Positions 29,784 to 40,387 of a DNA stretch of 64,000 nt are shown here, piece after piece. A program made the translations under genes and the position numbers. This stretch comes from Sitta carolinensis. Lineage: Eukaryota > Chordata > Aves > Passeriformes > Sittidae. A model generated the notes under the pieces. It saw only the letters and a program-made list of their open reading frames with translations. It was not told the origin of the DNA and did no database searches. Position 1 is the first letter of the stretch. Every line of letters begins with the position of its first letter. The DNA is taken from assembly GCA_032173965.1 (NCBI GenBank), contig JAVUNC010000005.1:45742501-45806500 (forward strand), in the 5' to 3' direction.

Positions 29784-32147
29784 GTAAGTAAATATAATAG
29801 CTATACATCTGTAGGTCACAGAATACTAAGTTTATGCTTTCCTTATCATCAGTTAATAAAAGCAAGATGCAGTAGTCATTACAGACAGAAAAGATGCAGT
29901 CTGTCATTACAACAGAAAACCTGAGGATACAGAACTCTATATATAGATGATGTTTGGGGCTTTTTTCCACACTGGACACAGTTTGCAAAAGTGAAAGCGT
30001 AATATAAATATTAACAAGTAATATATGGGAAGTACTTGATATTGTTGAACTGTATTCTGTGTTCTAAAACTCCTTAAAAATAACTGTGTTGCTTACATGA
30101 AAATTATATATTTCATTTCTTAGCTATACTAGTAAGTTCTAAATTCGATTTCTTGATGTGTGATAAAAGATGCCTGAAAGAGTAGGTGCAAGCTGGAAAA
30201 AATGCACTGCTGGCACATGCAGTCTGAAAGATAGAAAAATAACTGGTACCTAGCCAAGTTCCCTTGTGATCTTCAAGGTAACACAAAGCTGTGCCCTAGC
30301 TAAAAGATTGGCACTTACTCATTTCCTATTGGTTCATCCCTTATTGATTAGAATTTAATGAGCATGTTTAATATGATTAATGTAGGTTTAATATAATCAG
30401 TGTAGTTGATGCTAGAGATAGCATGGATGGTCATCAGGGGAAATTAGCAAGTATGAAAATCTAAGAGAGAGTTGACATTGTCAGAAAGTTTGCCCTTGCA
30501 AAGTTCAGAGGGATTGGCTATTTCTCCATCTTTCCTGGGCCTAGAACTCCTTCCCAGTATTTTGCAGCTGTTAGGGCTGCAGCAATGAGTTGGGATGGGC
30601 AGGAGGGAAGAGTAGCAGCAGCACTGATCCTTCTCTTTCCAATCCCTACCCATTCTGTCAGTTTTCATTAGAACTCTCTGCCTTCTATTAATACAGATTT
30701 TGAAACTTAACAAAGAGCACAGAAGAGAAAGAAGAGCAGGTGATTGATAGAGATAGGAGGAGATTGTTTAAGAACAAGTGATTTAATAGGAATAAACTGC
30801 TTCAGGTGAAGTGAATCTCCAGTCTAAAAAAGGAAAGGAAACCACAACATAAAAGACACAGTCACAACACTGTGAAATGCTTCAACATACTCTGATGAGA
30901 GATGTGTTTGCTCTCCAGACACTGCAGTCCACTTTTTAGCCCTGAAATGCTGCAAGCAGGTTCATTTCCTTTTTGTGTGAAAAACACCTTTCTGCTAAGA
31001 GCTTGATGGCAACCAACACAATGTGGATGGCCAGAGGATTTGGAAGCAATTCTGCAGTCTGTATCTGAATTCAGTTTAACTGCACTCTTCCTCTTTAAGG
31101 AAGACAGGAAAAGTTGTAACCTTTCTGATAAATTACATAAATGGAAAAATAATCTCTGAGATTCAAGAAAACAAGCAGCTGTCCAAACCCTTATCCAAAT
31201 CCAATGACTATTTGCAGCATTTGTCACTTTGCACCATTCACAGACCAGACCAGGCCACTGTGAGGGCAAGAAGTGAAACATTGTCAGGAAAAGGACTGAA
31301 TTATTTGGGTGATCTATCATGTTTTCTCTTACTGAGACAGTAGCCAGCCATGACTTGAGAGAAAATCTCTGTCACTGTGGTTGGTGTTTTTTACTCTCTC
31401 TGCTAATTCTTAACTAGTGTCCTTTGTTGGACAAACCAGTGCAACTCCCTGAAAAGGTGTTTATTTCAGATGTGAGAATTCATTTCACTTTCAGCTCACT
31501 GCCTTTTGCAGTGGTCTTACACATGCATTTCTTTGGGAGCAATACCTTCTCCCTGATGCCCAGTACAGGTCCCCCATTTCTTGAGCTCATATGTCAGCCA
31601 TCCGTCTCTCAGCCCCCATGTGTTGTCTGTAGTTCTTCCTTTCTGCCTCTTTCTCTGAATGTTTGGCTGCAGACACCATCCAGGGTTGCCTTTTCCCTTC
31701 CAGGGCTGCCCAGAGACTGTTACCCTGCACACTGCAGAGCTGTGCAGGGATGCCAGGTCACACACAAGGGAAAGAATTGAGCAGCTTTACCCCTCGTATT
31801 TACTGAGCTCAGCTATCTGCACACAGCATTGCATTCTGCCATATAAACAGACCCTGAAGTCATTTGCCCTTCTATGCAGAGAAAAAGAAGTAAATAAATA
31901 ACGAAAATAAGTCAAAATCTTTTTACCATTTTAACAAATCTAGGCTGGGATTACAGCTCATCAGCTGTATCTGTTTTCATACCTATTATGATGTGTCATC
32001 AGCCACATGTATTACTAATGCTCTCTTTTCTGTACATTGGGAAATGAGTTTTGCAAGATATGTTGTGCCCACTTAACCTTTTCCAATTTTGTGATAAATA
32101 CCATTAATATTCTTTACTTTGTTTCTGTTATTTAATTTAAAATGTAG
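29784..32147 (+). other. ANO4: ANO4 intron, 2.4 kb
   Basis: Donor gtaagt, acceptor ttaaaatgtag. Holds an imperfect 20-bp tandem duplication at 30366-30405. Longer open frames (a 152-codon one on the minus strand near 30860-31320) are unrecognised and judged chance. Confidence 0.85.
30366..30405. repeat. Imperfect tandem duplication, 2 x 20 bp
   Basis: Two adjacent copies starting gtttaatat and ending gtgtag or tgtag, with three differences over 20 bp. Local duplication in an ANO4 intron. Confidence 0.7.
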
Positions 32148-32290
32148 GCTAATTCAAAACTGGTGGACCAGGAGAAAACTACGGCAAGAGTATGGCCCAC
32201 AGGGAAAAACAAGCTTCCCACAGTGGGAAAAGGACTACAATCTGCAGCCTATGAATGCTTATGGACTCTTTGATGAATACCTAGAAATGA
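32148..32290 (+). CDS. ANO4: ANO4 exon: 6-7 linker and start of helix 7
   Basis: 143 nt. The first base completes Pro, then [32 protein letters not shown] and GLFDEYLEM, leaving one base for Ile. The cytosolic linker between helices 6 and 7 (QNWW to NLQPMN) is ANO3/ANO4-like. Both Glu of EYLE match ANO1 E702 and E705 of the Ca2+ site. Borders aatgtag/gctaa and gaaatga/gtatgg. Unspliced, the frame would run on for about 28 codons into the intron. Confidence 0.96.
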
Positions 32291-33306
32291 GTATGGCTCT
32301 AACCTTCGTTGTCTTTCTTCCACTAGATTTTAGTATTCTTGCTTTTTTGTTGATGTGGGCTGATGAATTCTTTTAATTATCACTGTATGAAGCTAAGGAG
32401 ACTGCAAAAAGGTTTTCATTCTCACAGGTCAGGTGACAAATGGGAGTAGGTTTTTAGGAACCGAACCAATGTAGGTTAAGCACACTGCTAATGGTTTGCT
32501 AACCTCCCATCTATGAAACTATTCCCAGACTGGATTTGTTTTTCCAAACCAGAGCCCAGTTCTTTATCTGCATACGTTTCTGAAGTACTTTGATGTTATT
32601 TTCTAAAGAAAGTTGCCTTATGCTTATATTTTGAAGTGCATGGTACAGACCTGCATGCTCGTTTATGTCTAAAATCCTCCCTCATCTACTACCTCACAGT
32701 TACAAAGTAACTTACAGCCAAAAGGCACTGCTCTATCCAGAGGAGAGAGGAGAATAACTTCTAAAAAAAAATTTAAAAAACATGAACTTTTGCCATGTGT
32801 GACTGAATTGCATATGTTGTGATTGGTTTGGGGTTTTTTTCTCCCTCACACAATTCTTTTTAAATTAATAAGAAATATGATAATCTGAAAACCTGCCTCT
32901 AGAAACATAAACAGAATTTAAAACTGCTTTCCATCTGGACTATTAAAAGGAATATATTAATCCCTAATCTTTGCAAGTATTGAGAGATCCTAGTTGATGC
33001 TGGGGTAAAAATGTCCATTTCTAAAAGCACAGTTTGTCCACCTCTGAACTTCACTCCAAATTACAAAATTTAGATGGTGCTGTCCATTCCAGGGTCAGAT
33101 GTGCATTTGTTCTTGTCATTCTTTCTTCTAACTTTTGATAAGGACTTGCTGTACATCTGCCACTTGACCATTATATAATGTGACATAATAAGAAGCGTCT
33201 GTATGCTTTGTATATACTGCTTATTTGGATACACCGTTTGGTATTTTAGACCTTGGGATTAGATCCTAACAGTTATACTGTGATATTTCCTTTTATTTTT
33301 CCCTAG
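32291..33306 (+). other. ANO4: ANO4 intron, 1.0 kb
   Basis: Donor gtatgg, acceptor tttatttttccctag. AT-rich, nothing else seen. Confidence 0.85.
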
Positions 33307-33459
33307 TTCTTCAATTTGGGTTCACAACCATTTTTGTGGCAGCTTTTCCACTGGCACCACTTCTGGCCTTACTAAACAATATTATTGAAATTCGGCTTGA
33401 TGCTTACAAATTTGTTACTCAGTGGAGAAGACCCTTAGCTTCAAGAGCCAAAGATATAG
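33307..33459 (+). CDS. ANO4: ANO4 exon: helices 7-8 with Ca2+-site Glu and Asp
   Basis: 153 nt. Two bases complete Ile, then [35 protein letters not shown] and [14 protein letters not shown] plus one base. This is the most conserved stretch of TMEM16 proteins. Glu and Asp of EIRLD match ANO1 E734 and D738, completing the six-residue Ca2+ site. Borders tccctag/ttctt and atatag/gtgagc. Confidence 0.97.
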
Positions 33460-34670
33460 GTGAGCTCTTTGTATGGTGTTTGTTGTATATATGTGCTATT
33501 TGTCAGTGCTTTGACCACTTCAAGTAAGAGCAGATTAAGATCATCTTCCCAATTAATAATACACCCCTCGATTGTTCAAATAACTTCAACTATCTGATGC
33601 CAATCTACTTATGCAATTAGTAGTTTATACTGGAAAATGTCTTTTAATGATTTTCTGGGGACTTAACAGCCGAGGTGTAAAGTGATCAGTATTGTCTGCA
33701 GCTGCTTTGTTGCTCACCTTGAATGTAATAACCAGACAGATCATATGAAACATGAAAGTCAAGTCAAAGTGGCCACCATCCTGCAAGAGACCTATATGTT
33801 TTATATTTATCTGGCTGAAACCAAGCTCCCTGTGACTCAGGGACTGTGCCCACCGGGTCCCTGGTGGGTCAGACAGGGTGGGTCTGGATCCCAGCAGACA
33901 GCTTGCTCTCAGTGAGTCACACCTGCATTGCTAAACACAAGGTCCACATAACACTGAGGTCATCCAGCCACACACTATTGCAAAGGATCTCTGAAGTTAT
34001 TTTGACTACAAATCTCTTCTGTCCTTGTGGCATGCAAAAGCAGAACACCTTTAGGAAGATCTCCAAAACAAAGTCATCTGCCCAACACTGAATCCCTGGT
34101 GTTTTCAGAGGGGTAAATAGGACACCTCGTTAGCCAACTGCATTGCAAAAATCCGTAGCCCACACCAAGCAATAGCAGAAATTCAGGCTTTGTGCTCTTA
34201 GAACATTCTAGCTTGTGCCTATAGTCTGTGTCTGATTAAAGCTTTGAATGTGAACAGTGTGAATCTGTGGGTTCTGGCACAAGCCTGGACAGCAGCCAAT
34301 ACATTGCATACACTGCAGACATAATTTCTGAAAAAAACAGTTATATAATGTAATTAATAGAAGCACAAAAAAAAAAAAATCACGTTGATTCAGGTGTGAT
34401 TTCTCAAAATAAATTGCATTCAGCAAAGTTTTCAGGGGCAGTTTGATGCCTCATTTAATCAATGAGTATGTCTAACCTTCCTTTGGTGTGATTCACAGTG
34501 ATGGGGTCTCACTGTTCAATAAGAAAATTTATTTTTACTGAGTGACTCTTGGATAAAAACTACAATAAAAACACCTTGTGCAGTGGGGAAAACTACTTCA
34601 GATCATGCAGTATTTCAGGCACTTTGGTTCTTGTTTTTCCTGGAGCAAACATAGTGTCCTTGTTGAACAG
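33460..34670 (+). other. ANO4: ANO4 intron, 1.2 kb
   Basis: Donor gtgagc, acceptor tgttgaacag. No repeat apart from an A-run near 34366-34379. No gene seen. Confidence 0.85.
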
Positions 34671-34818
34671 GCATCTGGTACGGGATCCTGGAAGGCATTG
34701 GAATTCTTTCTGTTATCACAAATGCATTCGTTATAGCAGTAACATCGGATTTCATCCCTCGCCTTGTTTATGCTTACAAATATGGACCCTGTGCTGGTCA
34801 AGGAGAAGCAGGACAAAA
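34671..34818 (+). CDS. ANO4: ANO4 exon: helix 9 region
   Basis: 148 nt. Two bases complete Gly, then [38 protein letters not shown] and [10 protein letters not shown], leaving AA for Lys. NAFVIA(V)[10 protein letters not shown] is the family signature after helix 8. The start of an extracellular loop with a Cys follows. Borders ttgaacag/gcatc and caaaa/gtaagg. The donor is followed within 7 nt by T14 and G-rich runs. Confidence 0.96.
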
Positions 34819-37242
34819 GTAAGGCTTTTTTTTTTTTTTGGGGGGGTGGGGGTAAACAGATGTGCATGAAAATAACTTAGTACTCAAATAGATGCAGTAT
34901 CACTGTCTGTGTATGTTCTGATTTCACTAAACCAAATACATTGTTTGTGTTTGGGTAACAGATACCAGCCATAGGCACTGATGCTCTGCATATGCACAGA
35001 ATGGGTTACTGAGTGGCTGATTCATGATGTTAATTCAAGGCAAACATGGCAGAGCTATTTCAGAGATTTAGTGTGTGTGACAGGATTCTACCCAAGCTGT
35101 ACTTCCCACCTGGATATAATCCTCTTTTTTTTCTGAAGCAATGTTGATATTAATCAGTAAAGAATTTGTTGAGCATTTTAAACTTGTACACTGGGGTCTT
35201 TTTCCTGATGTAATAATCAGCATGTATTACTAAAAAAAGTAGTGTCTAGCAAGACGAAGCAATTTCCAACTAATACATCAAGATATACTTACAGAGAAAA
35301 GTAAATTGTTTTTCTTCTAAAATTTGAGTTCTTAGATTTGATCTTCCAGGAGACATTTGTGATCTGAATCCCTGCTGCCTAAGTGGGTTTTCTTTCAGTG
35401 TTGCTAAACACTGAGATTGTATTAGCATGTGCACACTACCAGCAAGTATGAGATAGCTGCTGCATGGCCACTTGTGAAATCTCAGCTGTTGGGCTCTGGG
35501 AAGGTCACTGAATCCAGCCAAACACAGACACAGTTTGCAAACACTCTAGCAGTGCCATTAGCAAGGAACCCTGCTGTTCAAGGAAACCCAGGCTCAACAG
35601 CAGGCAGTGACAGAGAGCTTGCATTCTGCTGTTGGACATATGGCACATTGATTTTTTTACTCCCTGCTGCAGAAAGTGAGTTCATCCGTTGTTGCTTTTT
35701 TGACATCTTTTGACTGTCAATACATTTAATCATACTAATAGAAGAAGGGCATCTGGTGTGGCAGCTCCTGATTAGCAGATCTGCTACCTTGCTGTCCTGC
35801 AAGGAATTGGGCATTTTAGCTGGGGCTGGGGAAGAAGGTCTGTTTACTTTCATGAAGAGTTAAAATCCCTTCAGGGGTAAAGTGGTCTGGTGCCAGTTGT
35901 TCCTTAGCATGTGCCTCTGCTCCTGCCTTTATAAAGATCTGCAGGACATTGCGGCACTGTAAGCAACTCTCATTGTTAACGAAAGCATAAGGAAGGATTT
36001 TCTCAGGACCACTGTGCATGAAAAAACAACACCTTTAGAAGTATTTCTCTTAAGACTCATATATGACTGAGTGGCTTTGAAACTAGTTCTGCATAGTAGA
36101 AGTAGTTTGGCTCACAGTTTGTCTTTTATCTTCTTTTCACAAACCTCTAGTATAATGTTTTCACACTTCTGCTGCTTTTTTGAGTGAATTTCTACATGAA
36201 ACCATCAGGTAGTAATCCTTTGAAGGAGCTAACGTGCATTGAAACTGTTTATGTCAGCATTCTGAATAATGGTATTCGTAAGTACTGTTATAAAAGCAGG
36301 AAGGTATTCAAAAATCCACAGGAATAGTGAGTTTTCTCCAATTAAGGTGTGAGTACCATCTGTTATTGAATAGCTTAAAAGAGAGAGGTACTCTTTTCTT
36401 TAAAAAAATGTCTGTAGGTATTAGATCCATATGACACTCCATATGATACTAGAAAAATACTGGAATTAAACCAAGTTCCAAATCCGATCAATATGGAGAC
36501 AAAGAGAGATGGTGCTTGAATACAATTTCTCAAAGACTGTAAAGTCCATATTTAGAAAAATCAAAACCAAGGTCCCCCAACCCTTACTGTGCATTGTACT
36601 CTGCACCAAGCTGAGTAGTGTGCCTACACTTACCTGTGCTCAGGCAGTGCAGCATGAACAGCACAACACATTTTGTCCAGATCTCCTCAGCTTTACCAAC
36701 ACCAAGCTTGAGCCTTCTACTGACAGCCACAGCCCTTTAGCAGGGGACATAACTTCTCCCACTCAGTGTTCTCTAAATTTTGCCTAGCCCTCACAGTGCT
36801 CAGTCACCCTGGGATCTTCTAGAATGGAGTTCCTCTGATTAACTGGACATTTTCTAAAAAGTTGTTTTAAGTGTATTTTCTTTCCATCTGATTTAGTTTC
36901 CCTTTGTGCTAGTACCATGAGTGTAACAGTGGGAATATTTTGATTATCTTCCTAACACTCCTCATTATTTTCTCTGCCTGTATTGTGTCACCATTTAGGT
37001 GACTTTTCAAAAGTAGCCAGTCCCAATCTTACCATTCCTTCTCCCATAGGAATCTACCATTGCTTCACTTTTATTGTTCATTGGCCTACTTTAGCATTTC
37101 TTTAATGTTGTCTCAACATCCCTTTCAAATATTATTAAGCATCAGAATTGTACTTTGTATTTTATGAAACCCAAGGAACATCCTCCTGGGTACAGCAGTA
37201 AATGGAAAAACTTTCCTGCTGACAGCATTTTGTTCCCTCTAG
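34819..37242 (+). other. ANO4: ANO4 intron, 2.4 kb
   Basis: Begins gtaagg, then T14 (34826-34839), G7 (34840-34846) and G5 (34848-34852). Ends ttttgttccctctag. No gene or interspersed repeat recognised. Confidence 0.85.
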
Positions 37243-37362
37243 GTGTATGGTTGGCTATGTTAATGCCAGTTTGTCAGTATTTCTGGTGTCTGACTTTGAA
37301 AACCGTTCAGAGCCAACATCAAATGGAAGTGAATTCTCTGGTTCACCATTAAAATATTGCAG
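37243..37362 (+). CDS. ANO4: ANO4 exon: extracellular loop before helix 10
   Basis: 120 nt. The first base completes Lys, then CMVGYVNASLSVFLVSDFEN, RSEPTSNGSEF and SGSPLKYC plus AG. This is the most variable part of ANO4. It has sequons NAS, NRS and NGS and two Cys that probably pair within the loop. Borders ccctctag/gtgta and ttgcag/gtaagt. Phase fits both neighbours, and all 39 codons are open. Confidence 0.95.
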
Positions 37363-38995
37363 GTAAGTTTCTGGTCAACATACTTCTCTACTTCAGGACA
37401 TTGAAATGAAGCATCATCATCATAAATCTGGAGTTGAAACTAATTTTTACAAGTTTAAAATGGAAAGTTTTAGCTGTGCTGTTCAGGGTCATGCTCTTCT
37501 TGGTACTGCTTGGCTGTTACCTGCATGATTCCTTCCTCAGATACAAGGGAAGCAGAAAAGCTGGTATCTGGAGGATGTTCCTAAAGCAGGATTTTTATGG
37601 CATCATAGCTTGACTCACACACAATCATCATGGATAAATATAGTATCCAAGGGCCAGTAATAGGTGCCTGATTACTTCAGTACCAGTGAGATCCAATTGT
37701 GATGAGATTATATCACAGGACATGCACAGGGAAGTCGGGGTTGCACAGGAGCAGCCACACTTAGGTGTTTCTCAGGTCTGACAGACACAAACAGGCTCTG
37801 TCACAAGCCATCTCTATGAAACCTCTAATCCAGCATTTCTGAAATGTCAAATTGTTAATCTGTTTATGTTGTTGCCTACTGGTGTAATTATTAGTAATAA
37901 TCATATACTTGTGGTTTGAATCAAAAGAAGCAGTTACTTATCTGCATGTCTTTGTCTTCAACAACAGATTGGAAAAATTGCAATCTGAGAAAAGTCTGTA
38001 ATGGCAGATTTACACCCGAGTGATTTTAATGACCAAAAGCCTCAAGGATCTACATAAAGGTCTTAAATGGTGTCCCAACCAAAAATACCTAACAAATACA
38101 GCTACCATTTTTTAATTGCAGTGTTGCATTACAAGCATGAGACCTGGTAGCCCTTCAGCAGATATGCACAGTATTTTTCACTGTGAAGAATTAAAATACC
38201 CTTTTATGAGTGCCTAAAGAACAAAAGATAATCTGCGATATCACAAAGTTCTGTGATACAGCAAAAGTCAGTGATACTTGCAATATTGAGATATTTTAAT
38301 GAATAGGAAGAATTTTGAGTGGTATAGCAAAATTAATGAGGCAAGGGGCTGCCATTAATGCTTTCATTTAACTAACTAATATTTAAGACTGTTGCACTTA
38401 CTTGGAAGAAAGAGTATTCCAGTGCTGAATTCACCTGTGGAGAAGAACCACAGTGAGAATATTCCATTCCTCATTGTCTCCTATAGCATTATTTAATAAT
38501 TTTTTGTCATTCTGATCATACTCTTCTCCCTCTTTAATTTCTTTCTTCCTCAGCTTCTATCATGAAGTTGCTGCTCCTTAAATCTGATGATGGAAATCCC
38601 ACAATAATAAAAAAAAATTGTCTGCTCAATATCCCCTAAACAGAACACTATTAAAATTGGTGTGATAAATCTCAAAAAAATATATCTGGTTTTTTTGGAG
38701 ATACTGAATTGTTATGTATATCTACCCTTCCTTTTGAAAGAAAATTAACATATTTCTTTAGCTGAGTTTATCAGCTTCTTACCCACCTGTGTTCTGCTAA
38801 AACAGGAGTCACTTTAATTGCACTTCAAGGCAGATATTGATAGGGAGGTAAGGAAATATTATTTTCTACTGTGTAATAGTGTAGGCATTTTTCCAGGAAG
38901 GCAGTTTATCTGAAAAAAAAAAAATTCCAGTTGACTTCTGGTCACCTGGAACACAGATGGTTCTGTGCTATTCTGGTTGTTTTTAAAAGGTTTCC

Positions 38996-39088
38996 TTTTT
39001 TTTTTTTTTTTTAATGTGTAACAATGGATTCCTAGCAAAAAAAAAAAATATATATATATATATATCTATATATATATATGTATATATA
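38996..39088. repeat. T17, A12 and (TA)n low-complexity tract
   Basis: T17 at 38996-39012, 24 bp of unique sequence, then A12 at 39037-39048 running into about 40 bp of TA repeat. The flanking homopolymers could fold into a T/A hairpin. Confidence 0.85.
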
Positions 39089-39750
39089 CTCTACTGGGAC
39101 TTGGTCCAGGGATTTCTCTTTTCAGGATGCTTAGGATATAGTAGAACATCTGAAACTATGAAGTCAGAATGCTACTTGAACAGGGAAAGATCGTCTCAGT
39201 TCTAAGGACTTACTCTAGAAATACTGCAATTTCTGAGAGATTTGACGCTGACTAAGAATGTCAAGACAGTTTATTTCAGTTTGTATAGCCCCCTCTGCTA
39301 TCTAAGAAGGTGAAATATTACCTGGAGAAATACAGATTATCATAGAGATTAAATAACTGTTTATTTCTTTTATTCATCTGCATTTTCATTAGTTTCTTAA
39401 AACTAACTTAGTGATCAACCTGTATTATATACTACAGTATTATCAATTATTTTTTTTTCAGTGGGTTTTCTGTCCCATCTAGGGAACAGATTAAGTGTCC
39501 CTTAAAAGAGCAGAGCATCCCACGGTTCTCCAAGTAAGGAGATGCCTGAAAGGCACGTGTCGTGCTGCCAAGGGAGATGATCTAGGGTCAAAGCACCCAC
39601 CACCCTCTGTATTTGCTTCAGAGGTTTTCTTCTGACAGACACTGGTTTGGGTCCTTTGTACCCATTTTCCATTAGCACTCCTGGAGTGCATCTTACTGGT
39701 AGGTTTCAGCTGACAGTAGTCCATTCACATGAAGAAAAGTGGGGCAAGAG

Positions 39751-40059
39751 GAGGTGTGTTACTGTGATGTAGATAGAAACACACAGTAACACACTCAACA
39801 GGTGTTCAGGTAGAGAAGAAGAAAGGAAGAAGTCTTAGTTTATTGTTGACTTTGTATATATAAGTTTCTGGACAGTGACCAGAGATTGGACAGAGAAGTT
39901 CCCACCTCTCCGTCTTCACTGGTCACTTGAGAAGTCCATCAGGTGATATCTTTTACAAAGGAATGCAAACATGATTCTTGTTTATCTTACAATTCACGAG
40001 AACTAACTCCACTATACTAAAACAAATCAGAAGATTTATTTTCAAAAACAACAGAGGTG
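39751..40059 (-). mobile_element. Endogenous retrovirus solo LTR with 6-bp target duplication
   Basis: The element at 39757-40053 (297 bp) begins TGTTACTG and ends CAACAACA, so the ends are TG...CA with a 4-bp inverted repeat (TGTT/AACA). It is flanked by perfect direct repeats GAGGTG at 39751-39756 and 40054-40059. On the minus strand there is a TATA-like box (complement of 39855-39862) and 10 bp later an AATAAA (complement of 39839-39844). This close TATA-AATAAA spacing is like that of alpharetrovirus-type LTRs, and 6-bp duplications are typical of alpharetroviruses and ERVK-like elements. No gag, pol or env sequence adjoins it, so it is a recombined solo LTR. Intact duplications suggest a fairly recent insertion. 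It lies antisense to ANO4. Confidence 0.85.
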
Positions 40060-40281
40060 ATCAGGAAACGTCCTCCAAAGCAGGCACCTGACCTGAAACC
40101 AAACACTAGCACAGACCCAGCCTTAGAAGCAAGCAGTATTTGGGCAACCCGTACAGTTTGAAGCGAGCTCATTTTTGGTGCAGAAAAGGCATTGATCAAG
40201 CTAAGGTGAGTTTTGGGGTGTTTTTCCTCGGCCCAGGCGGCGTGCAGAGCCTGCTAACCGCGTACCGTGCTTGCCTCGCAG

Positions 40282-40387
40282 GTACCGGGACTACCGGGAC
40301 CCTCCCCACTCGCCGGTGCCCTACGGGTACACGCTGCAGTTCTGGCACGTCTTGGCAGCACGCCTGGCTTTCATCATTGTGTTCGAG
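40282..40387 (+). CDS. ANO4: ANO4 exon: helix 10, CpG-rich
   Basis: 106 nt. The first base completes Arg, then [20 protein letters not shown] and [22 protein letters not shown] is the conserved approach to helix 10, and the hydrophobic [14 protein letters not shown] is its first half. Borders cctcgcag/gtacc and ttcgag/gtcagt. Codon third positions are mostly G or C, unlike every other ANO4 exon here. About 16 CpG occur in the 160 bp around 40228-40388. Confidence 0.95.

Larger units (their letters stand above)
37363..40281 (+). other. ANO4: ANO4 intron, 2.9 kb, with solo LTR
   Basis: Contains T17 (38996-39012), A12 plus (TA)n (39037-39088) and a complete endogenous-retrovirus solo LTR (39757-40053) in antisense orientation. 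The last 55 bases before the acceptor tgcctcgcag are CpG-rich. Confidence 0.88.
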
